Assembly (NCBI GenBank): GCA_001769655.1
Contig: MEPC01000023.1
Coordinates: forward strand, 62,001-126,000
DNA: 64,000 nt
Origin: Bacteroidetes bacterium RIFCSPLOWO2_12_FULL_37_12
Lineage (GTDB): Bacteria; Bacteroidota; Bacteroidia; 2-12-FULL-37-12
Direction of reading: 5' to 3'
The notes under the pieces were generated by a model. That model did no database searches and was not told where the DNA came from. It worked only from the letters and a program-made list of their open reading frames with translations. Positions 33,751-42,929 of this stretch are shown here, piece after piece. Numbering within the stretch: position 1 is the first letter of the stretch; each line of letters begins with the position of its first letter. The position numbers and the translations under genes were made by a program.

Positions 33751-35910
33751 TTACACCTCCCTGCATGCTCTTGAATATGAATTCTCCTGGCTCATCAATT
33801 CTTCGTGTGTTCCCGATTGTCTAATAGTTCCGGCTTCCAACAAAAATATCCTGTCTGCTTTACGTACACTTTGTATTTTGTGCGAAATAAGTAAAATACC
33901 TGTTTGTGGCTTGTATTTTTCCAACAGCGCAAAAATAAACAATTCCGTGTTACGATCCATAGCGGCGGTGACTTCATCCAATAACACTAAAGGTGGTTTT
34001 GAAAATAAGGCACGGGCAATTCCGAGCCATTGTTTTTGGCCACCTGATAAATTTATTCCCGCTTCTCCGACGAGGGTGTGGTAACCCTGCGGAAGTTGAA
34101 GTATGTATGATTCTAACCCCGATTCTTTGCAAAATGATATCGCATGCAATTGATCTCCCTCTTTATCATTAAGGGTGATGTTAAATAATAGTGTGCCATT
34201 AAAAATTTTAATTTCCTGTGGGACATAACCAATTAAACTTCTCCACTTCTCAAGGGGAATTTCAGAATAGTGTACGTCGTTTATAAATATATTTCCCTCT
34301 TCGGGTAAGTAAAATCGCTCTGCCAGTTGCATCAAAGTGCTTTTACCGGAACCGCTTTCACCCCACAGTGCCACTAAATCCCCTTTTTTTATTTCTAAAT
34401 TAATATCATGCAGAAGCTGTTTTCGTCCCGGAAACCGGAAGGAAATACTTTTAAATTCCAATTTTGAGAAATTGATCTCCGGCAAGGTGTTGAGGTCTGT
34501 AACCGAAACAAAATCTTCCGGTTTAACGGTTGTAAATTCAAACATTCGATTCGCCGCAACTTTTGCTTCTTCTAATTGCAATGAAACCAAAGCCAGACGG
34601 GAAATGGCAGGCAGTAGCACAAGCGTTAAACTCAATATACCCATCATTTCGCCCATTTTAAGGGATTGATTCAACACCTGCCATGAACAAATTCCAAGTA
34701 TGGAAGCTAATGTTATCGTGGCAATTAATTCCGTAAAAAAATTTAAACGGATGCGTATCTTCCCAAGATTTACCAGCGCAGATTGAAAATTCTGAAATAC
34801 TTTCTGTGTATGCTGGCTGAAAAACTCTTCTTTTCCGGATGATTTAATGGCATCAATTCCTTTTATGGAATCTATAAAATTGCTTTCATTCATGGAATAA
34901 CTTCCCATAACATTTTTTTGACGTGATACAATGTTTTCCTTCAGCCGTATTAAAAGCACGAAATTCAACAGTATGGAAATAAGCAAGATTAAACCGGATG
35001 TAAATGAGTTAATAAAAACGAAAACTACTGTAAGGAGCGTGATTAAAACATCCATCGCTGTTTGACCCACAAGAAAAGAAACCGCATTTTGTATCCGGTA
35101 GGTGTCATTCATGCGTGCCACAAAATCACCCGTACGGCGTGAATCAAAAAATGATTTGGGGAGTTGTAATAAAGAATGATAGAAATAACGCAGAGTCCGG
35201 GAGTTAAAATCTTTGGATTGATTTAATAAAAAATTCTCACGGGCTATGCCTAATACCGAACGTACAAGCAGAATAAAAACTAAGAGTGACAGACCTGAAA
35301 AAATTTTCAACGAATTTTTATCCGGTAGATAATCATCAATTAGCTTTTGCGTAAAAATCGCAACGGAAATGCTTAGCAGTGACACCACTAATCCGATGAC
35401 AAGTGCGGAAATCAGATGAGAACTATCTTGCTTTAATTGTTGTTTAAACCACGCAAATTTTTGTTTTTCTTTAGCTTTTTTCAATGGGAAGTTTTCAGCA
35501 GGTGATACGGTTAACAAGGTATGGGTACTCCAGATTTTTTCCAGTGAATCAGCGGTATATTTTGTAAGTCCCTTTGCAGGATCTCCAATGATAAAATGAT
35601 CTTTTTCGAACCGGTAGCAAACTACATAATGTTGATATTTCCTATCCTGAACGACGTGTAAAATGCAGGGCGTACCTACTATTTTCAGATGAGCAATGTC
35701 TGCCTGCAATCCTTCCGCTTTTAACCCGCAGGATAGAGCCGCCTGGTATAATCCGAGCAAGGTTGTACCCTGCGTGGAAGTTCCGCTGAGCGTGCGAAGC
35801 TTCTCAAAACTTTCTTCTCCCCCAAAATATTCAATGAGGGAAGCGAGACAGGCAACTCCGCAATCGGTTCGGTCATGCTGAAGGAGAATTCGTGGAGCCG
35901 GGGATTTCAT
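33751..35910 (-). CDS. C39-peptidase ABC exporter (bacteriocin/peptide type)
   Basis: 719 residues with the three domains of peptidase-containing ABC transporters. The N-terminal C39 cysteine protease has C17 (DRTDCGVACL), H94 (KYQHYVV) and D110 (IGDPAKG). Six transmembrane helices lie at about 160-440. The C-terminal ATPase has Walker A GESGSGKST, Q-loop YVPQEIK, signature LSGGQKQ, Walker B LVLLDEVTAAMD and H-loop LISHK. Such proteins cut a GG leader and export the peptide. I see no small GG-leader peptide and no HlyD-like partner next to it, so the cargo must lie elsewhere. The start region faces a divergent histidine kinase gene; both have promoter-like boxes in the 60-bp gap. Confidence 0.92.
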   Translation of the reverse strand: MKSPAPRILLQHDRTDCGVACLASLIEYFGGEESFEKLRTLSGTSTQGTTLLGLYQAALSCGLKAEGLQADIAHLKIVGTPCILHVVQDRKYQHYVVCYRFEKDHFIIGDPAKGLTKYTADSLEKIWSTHTLLTVSPAENFPLKKAKEKQKFAWFKQQLKQDSSHLISALVIGLVVSLLSISVAIFTQKLIDDYLPDKNSLKIFSGLSLLVFILLVRSVLGIARENFLLNQSKDFNSRTLRYFYHSLLQLPKSFFDSRRTGDFVARMNDTYRIQNAVSFLVGQTAMDVLITLLTVVFVFINSFTSGLILLISILLNFVLLIRLKENIVSRQKNVMGSYSMNESNFIDSIKGIDAIKSSGKEEFFSQHTQKVFQNFQSALVNLGKIRIRLNFFTELIATITLASILGICSWQVLNQSLKMGEMMGILSLTLVLLPAISRLALVSLQLEEAKVAANRMFEFTTVKPEDFVSVTDLNTLPEINFSKLEFKSISFRFPGRKQLLHDINLEIKKGDLVALWGESGSGKSTLMQLAERFYLPEEGNIFINDVHYSEIPLEKWRSLIGYVPQEIKIFNGTLLFNITLNDKEGDQLHAISFCKESGLESYILQLPQGYHTLVGEAGINLSGGQKQWLGIARALFSKPPLVLLDEVTAAMDRNTELFIFALLEKYKPQTGILLISHKIQSVRKADRIFLLEAGTIRQSGTHEELMSQENSYSRACREV

Positions 35911-35939
35911 AATTTGCTGTAATTATTCATAATAATCGT

Positions 35940-35947
35940 TACTTTTG
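35940..35947 (+). promoter_or_regulatory. -7 box for the hybrid histidine kinase
   Basis: TACTTTTG at 35940-35947 matches TAnnTTTG. A TTTG occurs about 23 bp upstream, slightly long for the usual spacing. It lies 24 bp before the ATG at 35971. Confidence 0.4.
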
Positions 35948-35951
35948 CTCA

Positions 35952-35982
35952 CAAATATAGCATTATTGCCATGACCATGAAA
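35952..35982 (-). promoter_or_regulatory. -7 box for the C39 ABC exporter
   Basis: Reading leftward, TATATTTG (35952-35959) with TTTC 19 bp upstream (35979-35982). The divergent box for the kinase starts only 5 bp away, so the two promoters overlap and could exclude one another. Confidence 0.4.
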
Positions 35983-37884
35983 GTGAAAAACAAAATTCAA
36001 TCTCCTCTCTTACTTAAAAAAATAAACTATGAAATTTGCCTTCAGGTTCTTGACAATATGCTCGAAGGTTGCCAGATTTTCGATTCAAAATGGCGTTATT
36101 TATATATAAATCCGGCGGCTGAAAAGCATAATCGGCGTTCCAGTAAAGAGCTTATTGGTCACAGTTTTAAGGATGCATGGCCCGGAATTGAAAAGACAGA
36201 AGTGTACAAAGTGATGCGTTTATGCATGGAAAAGCGCAGTATTCAAAGTACAGAGACAGAATTCATTTATCCTGATGGAAAAAAAGGATGGTTTGAGTTG
36301 CGCGTTGAACCCATCCCCGAAGGTCTTTTTATTTTATCTATAGATATTACCGGGCGCAAACAAGTAGAAAAGCAATTAAAAGACATTAATAATCGTTTCG
36401 ACAGGTTAGTGTCACAATTAAATGATATAGTTTGGACAGCATCTTCTGACGGTTCTGAACTTATAGATATTAACGATTCGTTTGAAAGAGTGTATGGGTA
36501 TTCCGTAGAAGAATTCAAAAAAAATCCACTGCTTTGGTTAGAAATGGTTCATCCCGATGATAAAAAAATCGCTGAAGAAAGTTCCAGTGAGTTGAAACGA
36601 AATGGTACAGCCAGCGCTGAATATCGCATTGTAAGACCGGATGGAGAAATAAAATGGATTCTGGATAGAAAATCAATCTTATATGATGAAAAAGGAAAAA
36701 TATATCAGATGGGTGGTATAGCAAAAGATATTACGGAGAGGAAAAATCTGGAAAAACAACTCTTACATGCACAGCGTATGGAAAGTATTGGCACACTGGC
36801 AGGTGGCATTGCTCATGATCTTAATAATGTACTTTCACCCGTTCTGCTTTCTGTGGGTATCCTCAAAGAAAAACTTCCGGATGAACAAAGTCAAAAGATG
36901 CTACGAATGGTTGAGTCAAGTGTCCAACGTGGAGCAGAACTTATCAAACAGGTTCTTTTGTTTGCCAGAGGAGTTGAAGGAGAAAGGTCGCCTACACAGG
37001 TGAGCCATATTATAAATGAAGTCAGTTCTATTTTAAAGCAAACTTTATCCAAAACAATTTCGCTTGAAACGGAAGTGTCAAAAAATTTACCAACTGTAAA
37101 TGCCGATGCAACCCAAATTCATCAGGTATTAATGAATCTTTGTGTGAATGCTTCGGATGCAATGCCCAACGGTGGAAAATTAGAAATCACGGCTGAATCA
37201 ATCATTCTTGATGAACAATATGCACGAATGAATTTACAGTCAAGACCCGGTCCCTATCTGCTTATTACTGTTTCAGATCAAGGGTCAGGAATTCCTGCAT
37301 CTAATCTTGAAAGAATCTTTGAGCCATTTTTTACTACAAAAGGGGTTGGTAAGGGCACGGGCTTGGGACTTTCTACCGTACAGGCAATTATAAAAAGTCA
37401 CAAAGGTTTTGTTAAAGTTTATAGTGAAGTAGGGAAGGGCTCAGTATTTAAAGTGTATTTGCCGGTCGTGCATGGTGAACAAATTTTCACAGAAAAAAAA
37501 GTTGATGAAATATTAACCGGAAATGGTGAACTTATTCTTTTCGTAGATGATGAGGAAAGTATTCGTGAAATTACGAAAGAAACGTTGTCAGCAAATAAGT
37601 ATAAAGTTATCACTGCCTCAAATGGCACGGAGGCGGTGGCGGAATATGCCTCGAATGGAAAAAAAATTGTACTTGTCATTACTGACATGATGATGCCTTA
37701 CATGGATGGAACAGCTACCATACGCGCTCTCCAGAAACTAAATCCTGAGGTTAAGATTCTTGCAGTAAGCGGATTAAAACAATCAAGTGATATTGTTAAA
37801 CAAAAAACAGTGAAGTTTTTGCAAAAACCATATACGGCAGAAAAATTATTGAAATCTATCAGGGATTTGATTTATCAAAAATAA
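35971..37884 (+). CDS. Hybrid sensor histidine kinase (PAS-PAS-HisKA-HATPase-receiver)
   Basis: 637 residues. Two PAS domains (about 20-135, and 140-260 ending in the PAC-like [11 protein letters not shown]), a HisKA dimerisation helix with the phospho-acceptor H282 ([11 protein letters not shown]), a HATPase domain with N box ([12 protein letters not shown]), G1 (VSDQGSGIP) and G2 ([11 protein letters not shown]), and a C-terminal receiver (about 520-637) with D572 (VITDMMMP) and Lys in FLQKPY. No membrane segment, so it is cytoplasmic; redox, light or metabolite sensing by PAS is possible but no cofactor motif is clear. No DNA-binding response regulator is adjacent. Confidence 0.93.
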   Translation: MTMKVKNKIQSPLLLKKINYEICLQVLDNMLEGCQIFDSKWRYLYINPAAEKHNRRSSKELIGHSFKDAWPGIEKTEVYKVMRLCMEKRSIQSTETEFIYPDGKKGWFELRVEPIPEGLFILSIDITGRKQVEKQLKDINNRFDRLVSQLNDIVWTASSDGSELIDINDSFERVYGYSVEEFKKNPLLWLEMVHPDDKKIAEESSSELKRNGTASAEYRIVRPDGEIKWILDRKSILYDEKGKIYQMGGIAKDITERKNLEKQLLHAQRMESIGTLAGGIAHDLNNVLSPVLLSVGILKEKLPDEQSQKMLRMVESSVQRGAELIKQVLLFARGVEGERSPTQVSHIINEVSSILKQTLSKTISLETEVSKNLPTVNADATQIHQVLMNLCVNASDAMPNGGKLEITAESIILDEQYARMNLQSRPGPYLLITVSDQGSGIPASNLERIFEPFFTTKGVGKGTGLGLSTVQAIIKSHKGFVKVYSEVGKGSVFKVYLPVVHGEQIFTEKKVDEILTGNGELILFVDDEESIREITKETLSANKYKVITASNGTEAVAEYASNGKKIVLVITDMMMPYMDGTATIRALQKLNPEVKILAVSGLKQSSDIVKQKTVKFLQKPYTAEKLLKSIRDLIYQK

Positions 37885-37911
37885 TTTATACCAAGAAGTA
37901 ACCAAATTTCA

Positions 37912-39015
37912 TTAATTTTCATTTTCTGGAATAATATCCGCAGATTTTTTTACAGAGTTCAGATAATCTGAAATCCTGGCAAGTTTTTCCTTTTGAGTTT
38001 TATCGAGAATGATGTTTCTTCGCATGGTTAATGAATCCAGATTTTCACCTTTAAGCAACTCGGGAAAATTCATTACCATCAGGATATCTTCATCCGTGAG
38101 GCGGGATTTAGTAGTTGATTTTAGTGTTTGATAGATGGTTTTTCCGGTAGGAAGCGAAGTGAAAATCTCTTTAGTGACACTATCTTTTTTTACAGGCACA
38201 AAAAACAAGGAGAGGTCAACCAATTGCCTGTACACCTCCCATGAATTTATTTTGGTTTTATCTTCACTATAAAATTCGCCGTTCACATTGATAAAAGGAG
38301 TATTCGTGCCGGCGCCGGCTGTAATTTTATTGTATTTTATACATTCCAGGTTTTTCACATGATACCCTGTACATAAAAACACGCCTTTTATTTTTTTATC
38401 GGAGTAACTGCGGGAATATTTTGATGCAATTTTTTGCAGGTTATCCTGTAATATTTTTAATTCACTGGTGCCGTTTATCTGATACAATAACTTCACATAG
38501 CAATCACCATTCAATTTTCCTCTGATTAACCGGAAGGCATCAATTTCGGCGTTAAAATTTCTGTCACAGAAATGTTCGAATACCGTGGTTCCCTTATCAC
38601 GTATGACCGGTTCAGTGCTGAATTCTCCCGAATTAATAACACCGCCTTCGACCCATCCACTGTCTGTTTTGAGCCATATTTTTCCTAATCCGCTCAGTAA
38701 ATCATCTTTATAATAATCTGCGTTATTTTCTTTAAACCAATTATTCGATTTAAAGATTGCCTTGGACATGCGGGTCTCCTCTTCATTTAATTCATTTTCG
38801 ATAGTGACACTTCCCAGTTGTTTTAATTTGTTTTGTAATTCCTCGGCTGATTTTTTTGTTGTAGAAAGTTCTTCTGCCACTGAGTTCATATGTGTTGCCA
38901 TATTACTGAATTGTGATTGTAGATCGAGAAAGATTTTTTTGGAAATGCAGGATGGTAAATAAATGGCAGTATGCAGAAGTAAAATAAAGGCAAAAAATTT
39001 TCCGGGGTGTTTCAT
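37912..39015 (-). CDS. Lipoprotein of unknown function with coiled coil
   Basis: 367 residues. The N-terminus has a signal peptide with lipobox YLPSC (lipidated C23), so it is anchored in a membrane. A coiled coil follows (about 35-75, FSNMATHMNSVAEELSTTKKSAEEL). The rest is mixed, without a recognised domain. It lies 31 bp upstream of the NhaD-like gene on the same strand but there is no evidence of a shared task. The 27-bp gap to the kinase gene (convergent) holds nothing. Confidence 0.65.
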   Translation of the reverse strand: MKHPGKFFAFILLLHTAIYLPSCISKKIFLDLQSQFSNMATHMNSVAEELSTTKKSAEELQNKLKQLGSVTIENELNEEETRMSKAIFKSNNWFKENNADYYKDDLLSGLGKIWLKTDSGWVEGGVINSGEFSTEPVIRDKGTTVFEHFCDRNFNAEIDAFRLIRGKLNGDCYVKLLYQINGTSELKILQDNLQKIASKYSRSYSDKKIKGVFLCTGYHVKNLECIKYNKITAGAGTNTPFINVNGEFYSEDKTKINSWEVYRQLVDLSLFFVPVKKDSVTKEIFTSLPTGKTIYQTLKSTTKSRLTDEDILMVMNFPELLKGENLDSLTMRRNIILDKTQKEKLARISDYLNSVKKSADIIPENEN

Positions 39016-39046
39016 TATAATTAAAGTTAGAAATGAGATTTAAAAT

Positions 39047-40396
39047 TTATACAAACAGCCACCACACAACTACATATACCGGAAGCAGGTAAACCAATGA
39101 ATATTTCAGAATGTAACCAAAAAAGGATGGCATTCTGATTCCGGTTTGTTCCGCAATGGATTTCACCATAAAATTAGGTCCGTTTCCGATATACGTCATG
39201 GCACCAAAAAAAACAGCCGCAATGGAAATAGCCATTAAATCGTGAGAGTTTATGGTACAGAAATTTATTACATCCCCGTGAATGTTTATATCAAATCCGG
39301 CTTTTGACATTGCCGCAGTAAGAAAATTCAGATACGTAGGGGCATTGTCAAGAATCGAAGATAACGCACCGGTCATCCAGTAAAGTGAATTAGTGGAAAT
39401 AAATGAATGTCCTTCGGGGGATGACGCAAATTCGCTGACTTTTGCAAGCGCAGGAATCATCGTGCAAAAAATTCCGAAGAAAAGGTATGCCACCTCTCGA
39501 ATGGGTTCAAAGGAAAATTCATTGTGCCTCAACGTTGTTTTATTTGCTGTTTTATATCCCACCCATGCAACACTTAGCATAATCAGTTCCCGGATGTAAG
39601 AATATTTTTTACCCTCAATGATAATCGCCGGGAGCCATGAAATTTTTGCAGGATCCAAAAAAACAGAACCAAGGATTAAAAGTAACCATACGATATTTTG
39701 CTTTCCGGTAATGGTTATCATTTTTTTATGTTTGGGAAGATGTTCGGATGGGGTTGAATTGTTCTTATCAAGGACGAAAAAAATTCCGGCAAGAACTATA
39801 CAAGTAAAAAGCCAGGGTGACCAGCAATGTTGCAACACCCAGAAGAAAGGAACCCCTTTCAGAAAACCTAAAAATAAAGGGGGATCTCCGATGGGGGTCA
39901 ATGCTCCCCCCACATTACTCAATATAAATATAAAAAAAATAATATGGTATGCTTTTATTCTTCCCAGATTAATGCGTATGAATGGTCTGATTAAAAGCAT
40001 GGAGGCGCCGGTGGTACCGAAAATATTAGCTAACACAGCGCCAAAAAGGAGAAGACAGGTATTAATGACGGCAGTGCCACTTTTGTTTATGTCTATAAAA
40101 ATTCCTCCTGAAATGATAAACAATGCAGTTAAAAGGGATATGAAAGAGAAGTATTCTAACAGTGTTTCGACAGGTGTAAAAAATTCCTTCCGGATAAAAA
40201 AATAATAGAATAATACAAGACATCCCAATCCTATTGAAATTCCTTTATATGAACGATGCCACAACAAAGAGAAAAACAAGGGGGCTGTGGCAATTAATAA
40301 TAGAAGGAGGCAAAAGGGTATAATCCAACCAACCGGTGTTGACATAGTCACATCATTGGAAAGTGGCATCGCGGAAAGGATAAAAAAAGTATTCAT
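39047..40396 (-). CDS. Sodium:proton antiporter, NhaD-like (CitMHS/ArsB superfamily)
   Basis: 449 residues with about 11-12 hydrophobic segments. The NhaD-type signature is the pair of re-entrant stretches: ALTPIGDPPLFLGFLKGVPFFW (about 164-185) and a related second half ending DNAPTYLNFLTAAMSK (about 339-356), where the Asp and Pro residues are typical ion-binding positions. It would exchange Na+ (or Li+) for H+ at the inner membrane. The ATG at 40396 is 3' of a TAACCATC repeat block. Substrate could also be a carboxylate, as the superfamily is broad. Confidence 0.82.
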   Translation of the reverse strand: MNTFFILSAMPLSNDVTMSTPVGWIIPFCLLLLLIATAPLFFSLLWHRSYKGISIGLGCLVLFYYFFIRKEFFTPVETLLEYFSFISLLTALFIISGGIFIDINKSGTAVINTCLLLFGAVLANIFGTTGASMLLIRPFIRINLGRIKAYHIIFFIFILSNVGGALTPIGDPPLFLGFLKGVPFFWVLQHCWSPWLFTCIVLAGIFFVLDKNNSTPSEHLPKHKKMITITGKQNIVWLLLILGSVFLDPAKISWLPAIIIEGKKYSYIRELIMLSVAWVGYKTANKTTLRHNEFSFEPIREVAYLFFGIFCTMIPALAKVSEFASSPEGHSFISTNSLYWMTGALSSILDNAPTYLNFLTAAMSKAGFDINIHGDVINFCTINSHDLMAISIAAVFFGAMTYIGNGPNFMVKSIAEQTGIRMPSFFGYILKYSLVYLLPVYVVVWWLFV

Positions 40397-40412
40397 TTGA
40401 ATTTTTAGCTTT

Positions 40413-40447
40413 TAACCATCTAACCATCTAACCATCTAACCCTCTAA
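40413..40447. repeat. TAACCATC octamer tandem repeat
   Basis: Four units of TAACCATC (the last is TAACCCTC) between the polyprenyl synthase and antiporter genes, both on the minus strand. Confidence 0.7.
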
Positions 40448-40451
40448 CAAT

Positions 40452-41426
40452 TCAATACTTCCTCTTTATAATAAAATCTGAAAGCAAAACAAAAGGTCTA
40501 AGCCGTGACTCCGGTTTTTTAAGGTTGTATAAATGTTTCATCGCCTTGCTCCGGTATTTTTCAATTTCAATAGTGGCATCTTTCAATACAGCTAACGTAT
40601 CGAAGATTTTTTTTATATCAGTAACTTTCGTTTGTAATTGAGAATATTTTTTCTTTTCAGTATTTCTTAAGAGTCGGAAACAATTTTTATCCGCCTTTTC
40701 ATAAGCCCGTGACAGAAGGAATGTTTTTTTATTTTGACTTATGTCTCCCCCTACTTCTTTTCCGGTTAATTTTTTATCTCCATACGTATCAAGTACATCA
40801 TCGAGAATTTGAAAAGATGTTCCGATATTTATACCGAACTGGTAACATTCATGACATTCATATTCAGTGGCACCGGAAAGAGTGGCACCCAGTTCAGCGC
40901 AATAACCAAACAATTCAGCGGTTTTAAAGCGAATCATTTTTAGGTAATCTTCTGTAGAAATAATCCGCTGAGTTTGATAATCCATATCTAATTGCTGACC
41001 TTCGCAAACTCTGGCGGCACAACGGTTAAATAATGGAATGATTTTATGGAAATGTTCTGGAGGTAAATTTTCCAGCATTTCATATACGGTAATAAGCATA
41101 CGATCACCCGCCAATATTGCCGTGGGCACATTCCATTTTGAATAAACAGTTGGCTTCCCTCTACGCGTAGGGGACTGATCCATAATATCATCGTGCAGTA
41201 ATGTAAAATTATGAAATAGTTCTACTGACAAAGCAGGAACAATAGCTTTCCGCAGATTCTTTGAAAATAGTTGGTAAGCCAGCAGAACAAACAAGGGTCT
41301 TAGCCGTTTCCCACCTAAACTCATTGCAAAGCGCATTGGCTGATAAAGTGTTGCAGGGGTTGTATCAAAATTTAATCGTTTAATGGCAGATTCTATGAGA
41401 GAAAGATATTTTTGAAATTGTTGCAT
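40452..41426 (-). CDS. Polyprenyl diphosphate synthase (E-type)
   Basis: 324 residues. Both aspartate-rich motifs are present: FARM D79-D80-I-M-D83 (LLHDDIMD), followed by RRGKPT, and SARM D209-D210-V-L-D213 (FQILDDVLDTYGD). GGKRLRP binds the isopentenyl diphosphate. It makes all-trans prenyl diphosphates from IPP. Chain length depends on residues just before FARM, here HNFTL, which suggests a geranylgeranyl or longer product, but this is not certain. It could serve quinone, carotenoid or lipid synthesis. Confidence 0.9.
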   Translation of the reverse strand: MQQFQKYLSLIESAIKRLNFDTTPATLYQPMRFAMSLGGKRLRPLFVLLAYQLFSKNLRKAIVPALSVELFHNFTLLHDDIMDQSPTRRGKPTVYSKWNVPTAILAGDRMLITVYEMLENLPPEHFHKIIPLFNRCAARVCEGQQLDMDYQTQRIISTEDYLKMIRFKTAELFGYCAELGATLSGATEYECHECYQFGINIGTSFQILDDVLDTYGDKKLTGKEVGGDISQNKKTFLLSRAYEKADKNCFRLLRNTEKKKYSQLQTKVTDIKKIFDTLAVLKDATIEIEKYRSKAMKHLYNLKKPESRLRPFVLLSDFIIKRKY

Positions 41427-41558
41427 GAATAGTAAAGGATTAATTCTGGCAATTGATGTAGCGAAATTACAGTATTTTGTGGTATATTTGATTTTTATTC
41501 AAAAATCCATTAAAATTTTGATTTACACGCATACGTATAAAAATCCAGGCGCTTTTTA

Positions 41559-41602
41559 ACCCCTCTCCATTTTTTTGGAGAGGGGCTGGGGTGAGGTCGG
41601 AT
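41559..41602 (+). repeat. CCCCTCTCC hairpin with GGGGTGAGGT tail, copy 1
   Basis: Perfect 9-bp stem CCCCTCTCC (41560-41568) / GGAGAGGGG (41577-41585) with an ATTTTTTT loop, followed by CTGGGGTGAGGTCGG. A second copy at 41988-42028 flanks the other side of the small gene 41619-41957. Confidence 0.8.
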
Positions 41603-41618
41603 TTATAGAAGAAATAAA

Positions 41619-41957
41619 ATGAATAATTCTGAAAATATCGCATGGGAATCACTCCGTAAGGAATTAGAAAGCAAAGTTGGAATCAATCCCGACTTACAGG
41701 GAATTCTTTTTTTGATTGGAGTGCAGGAATTGGGAAAAGGGGTTCGTTCGTTTTCAAAAGAAGAAAAAACAGACCTCCTCCATATTGCCGTGTGCCGTTT
41801 GTTTAGTCAAAAAGGATATTATGAATTTGAAGGATATGATGAAGAAGGATGGCCCCATTGGAAAAACATCAAAAAACTTCCCTGGGCTGACCTGATGAAA
41901 CAGGAAGAGATTTTGAAAGAACAGATATTGTTGTATTTTGGAAAGGGGCTTAGGTGA
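41619..41957 (+). CDS. Small conserved hypothetical protein
   Basis: 112 residues. No signal peptide or membrane segment; a charged, largely helical protein with HIAVCRLFSQKGYYEFEGYDEEGWPHW in the middle, with a Trp-Pro-His cluster that hints at a small binding fold. I recall similar short proteins in Bacteroidota but know no function. It is bracketed by two CCCCTCTCC hairpin repeats, and its own stop is followed by a partial third tail (AGGGGCTTAGGTGAGGTC). Confidence 0.65.
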   Translation: MNNSENIAWESLRKELESKVGINPDLQGILFLIGVQELGKGVRSFSKEEKTDLLHIAVCRLFSQKGYYEFEGYDEEGWPHWKNIKKLPWADLMKQEEILKEQILLYFGKGLR

Positions 41958-41987
41958 GGTCTTGAAGGAATGACATCTTATCTCTCA

Positions 41988-42028
41988 CCCCTCTCCATTT
42001 TTTTGGAGAGGGGCTGGGGTGAGGTCGG
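41988..42028 (+). repeat. CCCCTCTCC hairpin with GGGGTGAGGT tail, copy 2
   Basis: Same hairpin as 41559: stem CCCCTCTCC (41988-41996) / GGAGAGGGG (42005-42013), tail to 42028. A GTG inside the tail (42019) is not a likely start; the lipoprotein begins at 42049. Confidence 0.8.
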
Positions 42029-42048
42029 AAATACATAAAAGCTTGAAT

Positions 42049-42891
42049 ATGCCCAAATTAATACCCGGAAAAGTTTTCATAGCAAGCTGTATTGGCTTTC
42101 TTATAATTTCCTGCAATCAATATCCGTTTGAAAACAAAAAATATCAGAAAAAAACCGATAATACCGAAGTAATATTGGCAACACCCAAAGGGGATATCCG
42201 ATTCCTCTTATACAATAAGACACCCATACACAAAGAACATTTTATAAAACTTATTCAATCAGGATTATTAACAAAAAGCAAATTACATCTTATTATTCCG
42301 GATTATACAATTCAATGTGGCTATGAGTATAAAAAGAAAAAGATGATTAGAAACAATGACTTACAACGATTTACCGGAAAGAAAATTCCACCCGAAATAT
42401 TCCCGGAGTTTATTCATAAAAGAGGGACATTGGCGGCATCACGCCTTCCCAACGAATCAAATCCTGAAAAATACTCTGATCCTTTTCAGTTTTATATTGT
42501 TTTAGGAAGTTTGCAAACTGATTTTAACCTTGATCTGGTAGAAAAAAAAACAAATCAGCAATTATTTTATGAGAAATTCATTCGTACTCATCCTTATAGA
42601 GTTGATACCGTCAAAAATCCAACGGAAGAGAATCTAAAAAAGTACAAAAACGAATACGACGGGGAATACCGGCGGGAGTTTTTAAAATTTAAAGAAGAAT
42701 TTCATTATACACAGGAACAAAGAACCATTTATAATACAGTGGGTGGATTACCTAAACTTGATGGAAGTTATACTATTTTTGGAGAATTATTGGAAGGAGC
42801 TGATGTGCTCGATTCCCTTTGTACTGTTCAAAAAGATGAGGAACACAAACCGGTTGAGGAAATGCAGGTGAATTGGATTTTAATTGAATAA
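42049..42891 (+). CDS. Cyclophilin-like peptidyl-prolyl isomerase lipoprotein
   Basis: 280 residues from the ATG at 42049; a GTG at 42019 lies in a repeat. Lipobox IISC gives lipidated C22. The cyclophilin core is recognisable (ATPKGDIRFLLY at the start, DYTIQCGY, FQFYIVLG, LDGSYTIFGELLEGADVLD), but it is interrupted by a helical insert (about 160-225). The usual catalytic HRVIP is LHLIIP, so the active-site Arg is replaced. It may bind proline peptides without much isomerase activity. Export and anchoring suggest work on envelope proteins. It is followed by the SirB1-like gene on the same strand. Confidence 0.78.
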   Translation: MPKLIPGKVFIASCIGFLIISCNQYPFENKKYQKKTDNTEVILATPKGDIRFLLYNKTPIHKEHFIKLIQSGLLTKSKLHLIIPDYTIQCGYEYKKKKMIRNNDLQRFTGKKIPPEIFPEFIHKRGTLAASRLPNESNPEKYSDPFQFYIVLGSLQTDFNLDLVEKKTNQQLFYEKFIRTHPYRVDTVKNPTEENLKKYKNEYDGEYRREFLKFKEEFHYTQEQRTIYNTVGGLPKLDGSYTIFGELLEGADVLDSLCTVQKDEEHKPVEEMQVNWILIE

Positions 42892-42929
42892 TTGTTTATC
42901 ATTTTTCACAAAATTACTTTCTCACATCC

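Noticed and set aside
41467-41652. Minus-strand ORF of 61 codons
   Set aside because: Its middle (DLTPAPLQKNGEG) is the translation of the CCCCTCTCC hairpin repeat.
42019-42048. GTG start for the cyclophilin-like gene
   Set aside because: It lies in the hairpin repeat; the ATG at 42049 gives a proper lipoprotein signal.
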